Position numbers and translations under genes: made by a program | Notes under the pieces: generated by a model | Databases searched by the model: none | What the model was told of the DNA's origin: nothing | What the model saw: the letters and a program-made list of their open reading frames with translations, nothing else | Origin: Limnanthes douglasii subsp. nivea | Taxonomy: Eukaryota > Streptophyta > Magnoliopsida > Brassicales > Limnanthaceae | Assembly (NCBI GenBank): GCA_036936605.1 | Contig: JAUPFV010000004.1 | Span: 295,038,009 to 295,102,008, forward strand | Reading direction: 5' to 3' | DNA length: 64,000 nt | Shown: piece by piece, positions 1 to 12,081 of the stretch | Numbering within the stretch: the stretch's first letter is position 1 | Layout: the number at the start of each line of letters is the position of its first letter

Positions 1-115
1 AATCAACAAATATATACTTGTGAAGGATCTTCCAATGTATGAAAGAACACTTGGTAGGATTTAGATTATTCTAAATAGTTTTGAAAACAGAAGAGTTATT
101 ATATTTAGTCCTGAC

Positions 116-2550
116 TCATTCCCAAGTTTCTTTCATGTTATACTTACCATTTTTGGCAAGTTTCCAAATCATACAATCATCTTTATCCACCTTGATAGAG
201 AGATGTTTAATTCTCTCTTTAACATCAGGTTGGATAAGGTTAATAATGCTAGAAAAATCCCATCCATTGTTGGACCAATACTTGCTAACCTTTTCACCAG
301 AAAACCACATATTGTTGTCAGCATCATTTAGCTTCAAAATAGGCTGATTATTGGTCCAATTATCAATCCAAAATCAACTTGACCATTGCCCAAACTCCAG
401 CTGATATGCATCTCAGCAGCAGCTCAAATTTTAATCATTCTCTTCCAAATCATTGATCCAGCTTTAAAAGAATTAATTTGTAAAGGGTGGTGAGTATGAC
501 AGTATATGTTGTGCATTAAGTTAGACCAATAAGTTTTGTTTTCTCTGAAAGTTTCCCAAAGATTATAAGAAATAGAAGTTTGAATATCTTCAAGATTTCT
601 AACATTTAAACCTCCCTCATTAAATGTTTTACAAATACTCTTCCATGTACACAAATGAATTTTATTTTTAGCATTGCTTGAACCCCAAAGGAATCTATTA
701 AAAATAGTTTCAATCTTAGTAATAATTCCTAATGAATTTTATTTTCAGCATTGCTCAAACCCCACAAATGTTTTGTTGCTGATTTTGTAAATCAGATTAT
801 TGTAATTGTTGACCTTGTTGCTAGTGTTGATTGTCACTCCTAAATAGTCAGTAGGCAAGAAGCTAGAAGAGAAACCAGAATTGTTAGTGATAACATTAAT
901 CCTAGAGTGGCTAATCCCAGCAGCCATCACTATCTTAGTTTTTTCTTTATTAATTACTTGACCATAAATGGTTTGATATCTTTTCAGAAAGTTCCAGAGA
1001 TTATCAATAGTAGACTCCTTGCAATTGGTGAATATCAAGATACCATCAACAAAAGGAAGGTTGTTTATATGCATATTGTATCTGCTTCCTTAATACATAA
1101 ATTTGTTAAGATAAAACAGAGAGTTAATACCTCTTATCAGCACTTCTTCAGCAATGATGAAAAGATGAGGAGAGATAAGATCTCCTCGTCTTAAATCTAT
1201 TTTAGTTTTGAAAAAACCAAAGACTTCACCATTAACTAACATTGACACATTAATAGCAGTGATAATATTTTTTATAAGGCAACAAAATCTGGTTGGGAAA
1301 CCAAACTTATTGATGACTTTCGGAATAAAACAATGAGTCAGCTTGTCAAATGCCTTAGACATATCAAGTTGAATCAAAATGTTATTATCCTTAATTTATC
1401 TATTAAGGTCATAAATTAACTCCTTCGAGATGAGAATGTTATACTGAATACACTTACCATAGACAAAGCCTCCTTGATTGGGAGAGATGATTTTGGGCAG
1501 AATAACAGAGAGTCTGTTAGAAATAATTTTGGACATGATACAGTTGAGAAGAGAACAAAGACTTATCGGTTTATAACCCTTCCACCTTAGACAATTAGTA
1601 AGCTTGGGAATTAAACAAATACATTGGCAAAATGCCACTGGGAATGTTCTTACCAAGCATAAAATCCTTCATAACGTTGATCATGTCATATTTAATTATG
1701 TGCGAGCAACATTTATAAAAACAATGAGTGTAACTATCCATACCAGATGCACTTGCAGGATTCATAGTCTTGATGATGTCCCAAATTTTGGCTTCATCAG
1801 GAGGCTTAAGCAGGTTTTTGTTGTCCTCATCAGTGATAATGGTGGGAATGATATTGAGTAAATCATCATTCATACAACTCTCCTCCTCGTCCCTGTTTGC
1901 ATAAGGATAATCTGTAAGAGCTTTCTCAAAGAAGTCAACAGCAGACAGACCAATAGCCTTCTTGTCAGTAATCCAGGTATCACCATTCTTAATCCCATTG
2001 ATGTTATTTCTTCTACACTTCTTTTTAACAAAGCTGTGGAAAATTTTCGTATTTTTATCACCCTCGATGGTCCAGTTGCAATAACATTACTGCTTCCAAT
2101 AAACCTCCTCCATTCTCTGAGCCTTAATAAGAAAAACATTAGCTTTAGCAAGTTTTTGCTTAAATTCAATGCTTTGGAGATTCTGATGATTAAGCTCCAT
2201 AGCTAAGACCTCCTCTTCTAACTATAAACTTTTTTGAATATGTTACCAATGTTATTACTGTTCCAGCTGATCAGACATTTCTTGAGCATCTTTAATTTGT
2301 TCCAAATGATGAAAAAATGATCTCCTATCAAATCTTGATGCCAATTATTTTCCACAAATAAAAGAAAGCTCTCATCCATTATCCACATTTCCTGAAACTT
2401 GAAGCTAGATTTTACTCTAGTAAACTCATTAGAAATAGATATGATAATAGGCATGTGGTTTGAACATGTCCTAGAATGATGATATATCTTAGTATTAGAA
2501 AATGAATTAGACCATTTATTGTTGATAAAACTCTGTTTAATCGCTTCCAA
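116..2550 (-). pseudogene. LINE ORF2: endonuclease remnant, reverse transcriptase, zf-RVT
   Basis: Fragments in changing frames give ORF2 in order. An endonuclease end with HHSRTCSNHMPIIIS lies at 2550-2218, where the usual SDH is SNH. The RT fingers follow: an SASGMDSYTHCFYK segment and then LIPKLTNCLRWKGYKPISL at 1656-1396. The palm has LDMSKAFDK and RRGDLISPHLF at 1377-1090. The catalytic box reads FVDGILIF at 1074-745, where FADD is expected, so the second Asp is lost. A zf-RVT-like tail with W-K-L-A-K-N-G-K-Y lies at 337-116. Loss of the FADD box and at least six frame breaks make this non-functional. Confidence 0.8.
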
Positions 2551-2774
2551 TTGGAATCATTAGACCAAGTTTACTTGATGCCAGTATAGCCAGCGTCTTC
2601 TATACTACAATGGATTATCATTTCATTGAAATCATTAGTGTTATTAAGGCAAAAAGTACTACAACATATATGTTCATAAACTGAACAAACAACCTTATTA
2701 TCAGCCTTAGGAGTAGAATCAGAGTCCATATTATCGTATCCGGTATTATTATCATTGGCTCCATAAGATAGAGC

Positions 2775-3464
2775 TTAAAGAGCTTTTATGATTTCTCCTT
2801 GTTCAGGAGTTCTGAATCCAACAATTTCATTCTGTTGTTGCTCATTTTCTTGATCTTTAGTTTCCAAAACATTGATAACAACATATTTGAGTTTATTTAC
2901 CTCTTCATCTGCTTCATCAACATTTTCTTTATGAATTTTCTTGCATTTCTCTTTGCAGTGTCCCAGATAATGACAATGAGTACAATATTGTGGAACACTC
3001 ATATATGATATTATGATCCATTGACCAAAGTTGGATCCAAAACCTATCCAAACATCATTTTGGAGCTTACAGGTAACATCCATTTCAACAAGAGCAGTAC
3101 ATGATAGAAATATATTTTTTTCATTAGGAACTTTCACCATCAGCGTCTCACCTAGCATATATGATATGGTTTTAACCAAATTCTTATCATACAGGTACTA
3201 TGGCATGTGAAGTTTGATCCAAACAAGAGAAATAAGACTCTCCTCCGTATAATCTCCAGCCCATTTCAAGAGCCTCATGGTTGTACTGTTGATAGTCCAG
3301 ATTGAACGTTGCCATATTTTGCATAGGTCTTGCTTAGCGTCAAACTCAAATATGATATGTCTGGAGTCCCAGACTCCGTACCTATACGCCGACTGCAATT
3401 TTAATAATTCAAGAATCTGTGTTAACAGATTTCTTTTAGGTAAGCCATGAGTAAATTTTCCCAC
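2775..3464 (-). pseudogene. LINE ORF1: DUF4283 + CCHC zinc knuckle
   Basis: This encodes the nucleic-acid-binding ORF1 protein of the LINE. The first part (3464-3198) has the DUF4283 pattern: a fold ending with a W-I-x-L segment before a short proline break. The second part (3179-2775) is in the same frame and carries CTHCHYLGHCKEKC, a perfect CX2CX4HX4C zinc knuckle. One in-frame TAG near 3190 separates the halves. The product would coat LINE RNA. The protein is short for its class and the Gln/Glu-rich end is close to the stop. The domain calls come from pattern recognition, not from a profile search. Confidence 0.75.
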
Positions 3465-3480
3465 AATTGAATGCTTTGAT

Positions 3481-3814
3481 TAGACTTTCAAATGTTCAAG
3501 AAAACCGTTACTATATTGAATCGATAAATGATCAGATTTGATAGTAACAGATTCTGGTTCAAATTCGATTTTTCCTTCATTCCTTGAATTCTTCTTTACG
3601 ATGTCAAGCATATGATAGAACTTTAGCATCTAGATTGTTATTGTTGACTGCCATAGCTTCTTTCAAATCACTAGATTTGAACAAGGAAGAAAAGAAAAGA
3701 AGGAAGAAGATCTTTATCAAGAAAGAATCTCCTTTTTCTTGGAGAGAAAAAAAGCCATCATTTGAAATTCCCGCTAATATTGTTTTTAATATTTTCAAAC
3801 ACTAAAATAATTTG
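3481..3814. other. LINE 5' flank, no gene seen
   Basis: Mixed AT-rich sequence between the LINE ORF1 and repeat H. Short open stretches exist on both strands, but none resembles a known protein. It may hold the LINE 5' UTR. Confidence 0.4.
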
Positions 3815-3933
3815 TTTTGTTAATAAAAATAAAAAGTGTAATGCAAAATTTCTATCCTTTTTTATGTCGTTCGGATATCTCTCGAGGAAATAAGAAATAA
3901 AACTCAAATCCGATCTCTCTAGATTGCCACTCG
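3815..3933 (-). repeat. Copy of low-copy repeat H, part a
   Basis: About 115 bases are clearly related to 39721-39827. Both run from a TTGTTAATAAAAA tract through GCAAAATTTCTATC and GATCTCTCTAGA to GCCACTC. On the minus strand both stay open and give similar peptides containing KDRNFALHF or DKDRNFALHF. This could be a piece of a decayed host gene or of an unknown dispersed repeat. The second half of H (compare 39927-40105) is absent here, because MULE-1 begins soon after. Confidence 0.6.
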
Positions 3934-4308
3934 AAAACCAAGTAATTTGTCTGGCTCTAACCGAACACACATATCTAAAAGGGCTTTGGCTAAATTAGGG
4001 CCCAAAAAATGTTAACCATTCCCAAATTCTAGAGAATCTTTTTTAATAAATAGTCAAATACGGTTTTGCCCTTTGACCAAGAATCTTTAATTTTGTCTTC
4101 TAGTGTATTGTGGGTATACTTAACCAAATATAGAAGAACACAAAATTACTCCTCCCAACAACCCTCTTATACTCAAAATTTAACCAAGAATTCAAAAACT
4201 CAAAATAATTAGGAAAGTCCAAAAAATTCAAAAACTCAAAAAACTCCATACACTCTCAAACCTCCAAAAATCAACTAATTTTCCAACAAAAATTCAAATC
4301 ATTGAAGA

Positions 4309-7300
4309 ATGGATTCAACGCGTGAGAAGGTTGATGAAGAGCGTGGAACTCCAAACATGGTACTTGTTCTAACCAATCTTTCGAAAAAAAAAGTTTCCAT
4401 TTTGGTAGATTTTCCATTTTTAGAAAGTTGGACTCGAACTCCTCCGCCGGGGGTAGCATCCTCAACTGGCGGGGTTGAAGAACATTCAACTTTGAGGATG
4501 AATGTTCCCCGCCGGTCGAGGTCATTCCCAACCGTCTGTAGAATCGAGTACCACCCGCAGGTGTTAGTACTAGTGTCCTGGCGGGGTTATAGTATCGTCA
4601 CCGGTCGGGCCGAATACGTAGAAATATTTACTAATTGGTTGAAAATTGTTAGGTTTAACCCCGCCCGTTGAGTAATTTTCAACTGGTGGTCCCCTGGCGT
4701 TTTGAGTATTTTCAACCGCCGGGGTGTTTATTACACCGCCGGAGAGTAGGTCTCCAACCGTCGGTTGGTTTTGTATAACCCCGCCGGTATGGTATTAACC
4801 GGCGGGGGAAGGCGTTAATTAATATTATTTTTGGAACCCTAACACAATATCCTGTTTTTTTTACGTGGGCCGATTATTTAAAGAGTGAAAATTATAAGGA
4901 GGAATATTTAAAGGAGGAAGATTTTAAGGCCGATGATTTTAGTTCGTACATGGTGAAGGAGGAGGAAACAACGGTGTCTTGCTCGGTTGATTATAGCCAT
5001 TTGTTCGACACCAAATGTCACTACTCTCAAGTGGAGTTGATCGAATGGGTGAAGCAGACCGCAACAGATAACGGGTTTGTGGTAATATTACGACGATGCG
5101 ATAGACTTGATAGAATAACTCCAAGAATTGAGTTTGTGTGCGAAAGATCTGAAGTTTACAAAAAAATTGGTTGATCCGAAGCATCTAAAGAGGAAGTCAA
5201 CCGACACGAAAAAATGCGGATGCCCTTTCACCCTAAAAGAAAAGAAGTTGGGCGATGATTTATGGGGTTTAGAGGTCGAATGCGGCATTCACAATCACGA
5301 CACTACATCGTACAAAGAAGGTCATTCTTACTTGGGACGATTTAACAATGAAGAGATGGATTTCGTAGTTACTTCTATGAAAATGAGATTCCATCATCAG
5401 GACATTCTCGGTGGGGTTAAGAAGTTGAACCCCAAGAATTATTCCTCAATGCGCACCGTCTACAACGCTCAACTAAAACATCGGAAGCTCGAGAAAGGTG
5501 GTCGGTCGCAATTGCAATACTTGTTGGGCGAATTTAAGCGGCTAAACTACTACGAATTTCATAGAAAGTACGTAGACGGAAGTGATGCCATAGGAGAGCT
5601 TTTCTTCGTGCACCCGGTTAGTTTGGATTTGTTACGCACATTTCCAAACGTGATTGAAATGGATAACACGTACAAGGTGATCAAATACGAGATGCCATTG
5701 TACGAGGTCGTCAGAGCCACTTGTACGGGGAAGACTTTCTACATCGGATTCGCGTTCATGTCGAGGGAAAAATTCGAGAGCTACAAATGGGTGTTAGAGT
5801 GCTTACATTCTTTGATGGTAACTCACCCCATCGAATTACCATCCATCATTTTAACGGATAGAGACTTGGCGCTTGTGAATGCGGTGGAGGATGTGTTCCC
5901 CAATGCAACACACATGTTGTGTCAATGGCACATCAACATGAACGTCCTATGGAAAACAAAAAAGATCATAAAGGATACGAAAGTGTCCAACGCATTCTTG
6001 AAAGTGTGGAATGAAATGATGTTGGCTGAAACGGAAATAGCGTTCAACGACTACCGAGCTGAATTGCACCGTGACTTCAAAGAGTATCCGCAAGCAATTG
6101 AATATACGAAACGTTGGTTAGGGCCTTACGGTGACAAAATTGTGATGTGGAGAACCAACAAGTGGATACATTTTGGTAACCAAACCACAAACCGCGTGGA
6201 GAGCGCTCATTCGACCCTCAAACATTTCATCGGTAGGAGCAAAGGTAACTTTGAATCTTTTTGGTTGAAGTTGCATACCTTGATAGAATTGCAGCACGGG
6301 GACATAAAGGGTTAATTCGAAAAGAGCTGCATGTTAGCCCTACACAAGTTTGCAAACAAGGTGTACGACAAACTCAAAACCAACGTCTCACACTATGCCT
6401 TGGATATTTTGTCCGGCGAAGTAGATTGTGCTCGCAACATGACAACCGCGGGTTGTATGCCTTTCGGTTGCTCAATACAAAGCACACATGGTATCCCTTG
6501 CGCGCACGATATCTACGAGTTTGTTTCCAAAGGGTTATCGGTGTCGCTAGAGTTGTTTAACGAACATTGGAAGAGGTTGGAAATTTTAGTCCGTACAAAC
6601 CTCACGACTATGGAACAACTAAAAGCGAAGCTTGACAAACTACTATGTGATGTCATGGAATCCAAAGATGAAGCGCGAATAGAGCACGTCTACAAAAAAT
6701 GGTTTGTCGTCGTCCATCCTAGAGCCATTGGTGAAGCCAAAAGCGCGCGGTCGTCCACCTAACAAGTGCAAGCTTTCTATTGTCGTTGATGATACATCCA
6801 CTAAACGCGACAAAAGTGGGCACGAGTATGTGCTTGAATCAGAAAATGCTAGTTATCCTTCATTTACGGATGAATTCAAATCTCCTCCGGTAACGTCAAC
6901 TAAAGGGAAAACAATTCCATGGAATAAAATTAGTTCTGATGGTGCTGCCGCTCGTAAACAAGGTAGTATGATATCAACCCAAGCAAGTGGAACAATCCTT
7001 TCTAGTGGAACGGTTGGTTGTAGGTCAAGCTCAACGTTACCGGATAAGGCAAGTTTTGTAGACCCTAAAGGATACCTAAGACAATTCCCCATCTACTTTA
7101 GACCATTTGTGGAGTCAATTAATGACGTAAAAGCCGATGGCCATTATGGGTACTGCTCCATAGCGTATGCGTTAAGCAGGCAACAAGATGGGTGAAGGTT
7201 GATAAGGGATTCCCTTTACAACGAGCTGATGGATTATGCATCCGTGTATGTTAAAATATTTACAAGCATGGAGGAACTGATTTATGGTGCGGAGTGTGTA

Positions 7301-7759
7301 AAGTGCTCTGGTAACGTGGATACTAAAGCCCATTGGATGTCCATACCCGAGATGGGGGTGGCAATTGCATCTGCGTTTAACTACGTACTCCATTTTGTTG
7401 GAGTGTACCGAAATATGGACGTCGGCTTCACTTTTCTCCCCCTAAGAGGTGCACCGCCTCCAATGTCAAATCGGGTGGAAATCGAATTGGGTTGGATCAA
7501 GTCCAACCATTTCGTTAATGTAAGTATTTTTTGACCTTCACGATTAGTTTTAACATTAAGACATTTATTTTATCGACGTTTCATTTTGTAGCTTGGGATT
7601 AGGGTGGACGCCCCTTGTGCAAGGATACATCCATGTTGCCTGAAGTTGCGTTCACTTGAAGCAGAGGGTTGGGCATTGCCGATCGTCTCTCGTTGCAGAA
7701 GATATCAAGAACTAAAAAATGGTTGCCCCGATGTAACAGATTTATCCGATTTTGCTTGA
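4309..7759 (+). pseudogene. MULE-1 transposase (FAR1-DDE-SWIM-OTU), broken
   Basis: This would cut and join MULE-1 ends in the nucleus. Inferred exon 1 is 4309-4359. Intron 1 is 4360-4898, phase 0, and holds a palindrome array. The main exon runs to a GTAAGT at about 7520, and a last exon ends at TGA 7757-7759. Seen in order: FAR1-type zinc finger with TKKCGCPF and HNHD; D in MDNTYK and in TDRDLA; CQWHIN; SWIM with GIPCAH; an AT-hook-like ARGRPP; an OTU-like domain. Damage: a frameshift in an A7 run near 5163, TAA at about 6313, a frameshift near 6740 and TGA near 7195. The OTU active-site DGxC reads DGHY. The gene structure follows the intact MULE-2 homologue. Confidence 0.85.
4435..4815. 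repeat. MULE-1 palindrome array in transposase intron 1
   Basis: Repeated blocks of CCCCGCCGGT-type arms face ACCGGCGGGG-type arms across 10-20 bp AT-rich loops, so each block can fold into a hairpin. At least six arm copies are seen, moderately diverged. The surrounding sequence is AT-rich, so the GC content jumps sharply. The array lies wholly inside the inferred first intron of the transposase. Confidence 0.8.
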
Positions 7760-7989
7760 TTACTATGTTATTGTAATGCACATGCATGCTAAAATTTGGT
7801 GTTTTTTGAGTTGATGTTTGTCATAAAAACACAATAATTTTATGTTCGAGTTGGTCGTTTCTTTTATGTTCGCCTTTGTGCTTATATATGCTTCTTACTA
7901 ACGTATGCATGTTCCTCAAACGTTAATAACATACAAATAAAATATAGCCTCTTGCGAGGGACGTGGCTTGGCATAAAAGTAACAACTTA
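7760..7989. other. 3' flank of MULE-1 transposase
   Basis: AT-rich sequence after the stop, with several ATGCATGC-like and polyadenylation-like AATAAT/AATAAAAT stretches. No reading frame. It probably holds the transposase 3' UTR. Confidence 0.4.
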
Positions 7990-8450
7990 TGAAACTTTCA
8001 TGTCTATCCCCGCCGGTTCGTATTTTTCATACCGGCGGGTGGAATAATAAACCGCCGGTTTCGAATTTTGATACCAGCGGGGACATGGGTGGGCATTAAG
8101 GAGAAAATGAACATTTTTTATCTTAGTCAACCGTCGGGTGGATATTTCATACTGGCGGTTAAAATACTCAACCGCCGGTGTAAAAACTTCCCCGACGGTT
8201 GAGAATTTTGATATCGCTGGTATATATGGGTACAAATTAAGGCAAAATGAAAATTAGTTTCATGTTAGTCAACCGCTGGTTCTATATTTTCACACCGGCG
8301 GTTGAGATTTTTGAGACAGGCGGTTGAATGGCACCCTTATGAATAATTTAGTTTAGGTTTCTGTCGGTTGAGTATTTGTCAACCGGCGGTTCACAAGGTC
8401 CCCGGCAGTATACAATTTTCGAACCGACGGGGTGGGCTATAGATTAAAAA
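7990..8450. repeat. MULE-1 palindrome array 3' of the transposase
   Basis: A second CCGCCGG array with the same arms as in intron 1, such as CCCCGCCGGTTCG facing CATACCGGCGGG near 8008-8040. About ten arm copies are spaced 20-60 bases apart with some decay. It lies between the converging ends of the transposase (+) and the small gene at 8593-9060 (-). This matches the position of the 100-bp array in MULE-2 (44811-45240). Confidence 0.8.
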
Positions 8451-8592
8451 CAATAACGCTAAAACTTTGTTTGCCGGCATTATAACATTACACATTTAAT
8501 TCAAAGGCATTGCATAATTAGAAATACATAAGCAAATAAGTTAAAACATATGATAGATAAGCTAACCCTAAGTAAACATAGCACACTCAGTT

Positions 8593-9060
8593 TCATGGAG
8601 ATGGATAGTTCCATCCATACTTAAAACGTTTTTCGAATGAATATTCCTCTTCGTCACTACTTCCTTCGGGACTTGTGTTAGTATCAACGGTGATGGCTAT
8701 TGATTCGGCTATTTCTTGCTCAATTTTCCTCTCCGCATGTGACACCATATCCTGCGTAATTGTACTTTGGAATCTTATGTTGAAAACTTTTCGGACTTTG
8801 CTTCGGACTTCAAAAGGAAGTGACTCAATCTGTATAGTCACTGTTCTAAGATAAGCTAATCTAACGGCCACATCTTTGCATCCGCGTGGTCGGGGCATTA
8901 AACATCCTGGACACGATGCCTCCTTACCGTGGTTGAAGAACATTCTGCACAAAACCGCATCAACGAAACCAGGAATCTCCTCTTGCATCATACCTCTGAC
9001 GAAGTCAAATGCGCTTAGGAGGTTTACATCTTCGTGGACGTTCCAACCAGAATCAGCCAT
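8593..9060 (-). CDS. Small SANT/Myb-like MULE accessory protein (155 aa)
   Basis: A single-exon frame that starts at the ATG complementary to 9058-9060 and ends near the palindrome array. The protein opens with W-x-V-H-E-D, as in Myb/SANT-type small proteins. It has D-A-V-L-C-R-M-F-F about 35 residues in and S-x-I-T-Q-D-M-V further on, and ends in an acidic Ser/Glu stretch. The same skeleton is seen in the proteins at 12403-9564, 43709-43293 and 44159-44536, so this is a paralogous family carried by MULEs. A TATAAATA box lies at 9101-9108 and tandem GGGAG boxes lie upstream. The frame is intact although the neighbours are broken. A DNA-binding role is inferred; no function is established. Confidence 0.65.
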   Translation of the reverse strand: MADSGWNVHEDVNLLSAFDFVRGMMQEEIPGFVDAVLCRMFFNHGKEASCPGCLMPRPRGCKDVAVRLAYLRTVTIQIESLPFEVRSKVRKVFNIRFQSTITQDMVSHAERKIEQEIAESIAITVDTNTSPEGSSDEEEYSFEKRFKYGWNYPSP

Positions 9061-9097
9061 TGTTATAACTTAAATGTTTAGTTTCATACTCATATTC

Positions 9098-9325
9098 TAG
9101 TATTTATAGAGTATGAGTCGGTGGTCAATTCTAAAATAATAAGCGGGAAAGGGTGTTATTATTCCCGCTTATTATATGTTTCGAAGCGAGAGTCTCATTT
9201 GGTTGGAGACTTATTTGGCGGGAGTTTTTTTTTGGGAGATTATATGGTAAAGTTTTTGTTGGGAGTTTATGTGGCAAAGTTTTTTGCGGGAGTTTATTCC
9301 ACAAAGTTTTTGCCGGGAATTTAAT
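9098..9325 (-). promoter_or_regulatory. Promoter of small MULE-1 gene: TATA box and 27-bp GGGAG repeats
   Basis: Upstream of the 8593-9060 gene lies a TATAAATA box (9101-9108, minus strand). Next come an inverted repeat around AATAAGCGGGAA / TTCCCGCTTATT (about 9133-9170) and two to three 27-bp repeats whose minus-strand core is AAACTCCC (about 9240-9320). TTCCCGC and TTTGGCGGGA resemble E2F sites. That reading is inference. Confidence 0.5.
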
Positions 9326-9563
9326 GTCTATAAAATAAATTCAAACATAACAACTTAGCATTACAACTAGAATGAGGTTTAATGAATGTATCTCCTTCGA
9401 TGATGTATCCTCTTAGAATGCGGTGATATGTAAAATACATAAATATTGAACAACAACTAGAAACTCAAACATAACAACTTAGCATTGCATAAGAAATAAG
9501 GAGAATAACAACATTTCGAAACATAAATAATAAAAGCACGTTCGAAGACGACACATTGCACTA
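9326..9563. other. MULE-1 intergenic spacer with a short direct repeat
   Basis: The string CAAACATAACAACTTAGCAT occurs twice, near 9343 and near 9466, about 123 bases apart. This points to a local duplication at the 3' side of the small gene that ends at 9564. No frame is seen. Confidence 0.5.
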
Positions 9564-9617
9564 TTAGTAGTCGTATCGCAAGCTGTGTAAAACATCGTCG
9601 CCATCCTCCCTTGCCAT

Positions 9618-10029
9618 TGATAAGGAAGAATAAAAGACAAGGAGAAAAATGTAAAGAAGAAACTTGGCAGGAGAAAATAGCAAAGGAAAAGTGTGATAGG
9701 AGGAAAATGCATAGAAATAACTGTGTAAGGACCAGATTGTACAAATTGTATAAAGAGATAGCCAAAATAGGAAGAAAGTAAAATATAGGAACCAAAAGAT
9801 GTAATTAGTCCAAGTTAAAGTGTGTGGGGTCCGCAATTTTACTATAAAAGGACCACACACGCTTCACAAATCCCGAGATGAATAGTACGAGACTTTCTCT
9901 CTCTACTTAACCTAATAATCTAGATTTTCTCTCTCTAAAACTGACACTAAGGTATTTCTGTATCGCAAAATCATCTATCAACAATCCTCGTATCGCATAA
10001 TCACCCATGGACCATCTTAAAACTCTTCA
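9618..10029 (+). repeat. 5' LTR of Gypsy fragment
   Basis: Begins TGATAAGGAAG and ends CTTCA just before the primer site, about 412 bases. Its 3' half is shared with 54801-55207 and, inverted, with 62506-62937: a GTGTGGGGTCCGCAATT block, a CTATAAAAGGACCACACACG TATA region and a CTCTCTCT leader. Confidence 0.8.
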
Positions 10030-10030
10030 G

Positions 10031-10048
10031 TGGCGCCGTCTGTGGGAA
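10031..10048 (+). promoter_or_regulatory. Primer binding site of Gypsy fragment
   Basis: TGGCGCCGTCTGTGGGAA follows the LTR end by one base. It is identical to the site at 55209-55226. The TGGCGCC start fits complementarity to a tRNA CCA end; the tRNA was not identified. Confidence 0.75.
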
Positions 10049-10107
10049 GCGAGGATCGCTCTAACGGGAATTGCTTCCTGGAAATAATCCCTGTCCCGAG
10101 GAGAACT

Positions 10108-12081
10108 ATGGAAGGGGACGATGTGGTCAACAATTGCGAGGAGAACTTGATAGGCGATGATTACCGGAATGATATGGAATACGAGGGAGAAGGAGGTCAG
10201 CGAGTCGAAAACGCTTTTGATGACTCAGATCTCCTGGCTCGGAGGAATGAATTGCTGCTGGAAATTGAAAGATTGAAAGCAGAAAAGGAAGTCGTACAGG
10301 AGAATCTTCGATCCGAGATAAGGAGAGAGGCTGTTATTGAAAATGAGGAACGCGAAACTGAATTTCGTCCCAAAAATAGGGACGACAAATATCGGGGGCG
10401 CGAGCGGCGATCTCCGAGGAGAAGAGAGAGTCGTCGTTCGGATTCAGCCGACTCAAGCGACTACTCGCGATACAGCACTTCGGAATCGTCTCCTTGGAGA
10501 TACCACAGGAGGAAAAACGTGATCATAGGCGAACCGATTTCCGAAGAGGAAGAGGTTCGGAGAGGAAATCCTCGAGAGAAAAGAGTCACCATGACCGGGG
10601 TGGCGATCGGTCTCATGAACAGGCAAAGTGTCCTGACAAGAAAGAGGATATGGGCCCTCGAAATTCAAAATGGCAGCAGCAATACACTTTACCTTCCGAG
10701 GAGGGTTTGTACCTTTCGAATAACGATAATTTGAGATCCAACATTTATCGTACAGGTCACAACTAGAGAGCCTCTCCTCTGTCCTCGGAGATCTTAGTGG
10801 GAAACCTCCTGAAGCACTTTGATATTTCGAAGTTAGAAAAGTTCGATGGGACACAGGATCCAGATAATCACATCGAGCAATTTAAGAATTTTATGATCAA
10901 TTTCGACGACGATGATAAGCTGCTATGCAGAGCATTCTCTCAGACTTTCAAGGGAGTAGCATCTAAGTGGTACAACAGGCTACCTCAAGGCTCAATAAAG
11001 AATTTTGATATGTTCTGGAACATCTTCAGGCAACACTTCGTGGGGAGCAAGAAGTTCTGAGCCAACGGAGACACGATCATCTATTGTCGACAGAAGGTGA
11101 GGGAGAGCCTCAAGAATTACACTAATCGCTTCGTCAAGACAAAAACGGATATGGAATATTGTAAGGATTCTGTGGCGCTGGCAGCTTTCAGGATGGGTAT
11201 GCTCCCCAGGTTGTTGAAGGATACGGTGGCGGAAAGTCAGGCGATGACTTTCGGAGCATTGCTGGATCAGGTTGAGAAGAGGATCTTGGTAGAAGAGACC
11301 CAAGCCTCGGAGAAAGGAGATCAGTTGGACCAGAATCAATTTCAGAGGACTGAGTCGAACGCCCAGGGCCCTCGATCGAACGTTCAGACTAAAAGTACGG
11401 GTCAATATCCTCCGAGGCAAAAATCGGACCCTCAGTACTATGGCAATCAACAAAACTACAATCAAGGAGCGAGACTCATGTCAAACAAGTGGGTTCGACC
11501 CGATTATTTTGCGGAGCTGACAGAAAATGTTGCTGCGATATTTGATAAAGCTAAATATACGGTCCCGTTCAGGAAGCCTTTTCCAATACAGACTCCGAGG
11601 GAAAGCAGAAGCGTCAACAAATATTGCAAGTATCATGAGGATATTGGGCACGGCACCAAGGATTACATAGCTTTGAAGAAAGAGGTGCAAGCCCTGATCG
11701 AGAACGGAATGTTGTTAGAGTACGTCAAAAAACACTCCCAGAAAAATGTCGTGGTAAAAGCTGTCTCAAAGAACACTGACATAGCCATGGTGATTTCCGA
11801 AGGGGTCGACAATTTTGACATCGAGCAAGAGTATTTAGATCCCAAGGTGGGGAGAAACAATGTGAACTTGGTGGAAGAAGAAATTCCGAAGGGGAGAGTG
11901 GATAGCCTTTGTGCGTTCTTCGATTCTCTGGCAATTTTCGGGGGAGACACAATCGCGGGAAATTCCAACAGTTCTCGAAAAAGGCACATGGTCAACCTGA
12001 CCACACAAATTGAGGCTGGAGTGTCAGCACAAATGCACCGATCGCCTTCCCCCATTATTTGTTTTGATGATGATGATATGC
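10108..12081 (+). pseudogene. Gypsy gag, decayed
   Basis: Starts at the ATG at 10108, at the same place as ATG 55266 of the related element. It has an acidic and Arg/Ser-rich N terminus, a frameshift near 10500-10560 and then a retrotransposon gag domain: the KFDGTQDPDNHIEQFK, KWYNRLP and NFDMFWNIFRQHF blocks at 10797-11060. A TGA at about 11058 stands where the sister copy has AGA. The C-terminal knuckle-like motif CKYHEDIGH ends in KDY, where the sister has KDC. Gag would package the RNA; this copy cannot do so. Confidence 0.8.

Larger units (their letters stand above)
1..3480 (-). mobile_element. Decayed LINE (plant L1-like), 3' end outside window
   Basis: Read on the minus strand, the order is an ORF1-like DUF4283 plus zinc-knuckle protein, the end of an endonuclease, a reverse transcriptase and a zf-RVT-type C terminus. 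This is the layout of plant L1-type retrotransposons. The frame changes many times and catalytic residues are lost, so the copy is dead. About 230 bases separate ORF1 from the recognisable end of the endonuclease, so most of that domain has been deleted. The 5' boundary near 3480 is approximate. The 3' end lies to the left of the window, so no poly-A tail or target duplication can be seen. Confidence 0.85.
9618..12081 (+). mobile_element. Truncated Tat-like Gypsy element: 5' LTR, PBS, gag
   Basis: Same family as the element at 54801. It has an LTR, a TGGCGCCGTCTGTGGG primer site and a gag gene, and then similarity stops abruptly near 12081, just after the gag DDDDM block. Protease, pol and the 3' LTR are missing. 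It sits inside the second small MULE-1 gene, so it is younger than MULE-1. Because the right end is truncated, no target duplication can be recognised. Confidence 0.85.

Noticed and set aside
3985..4010. GGGCTTTGGCTAAATTAGGG as the left end of MULE-1
   Set aside because: No inverted partner was found at the right side and no 9-bp duplication supports it.
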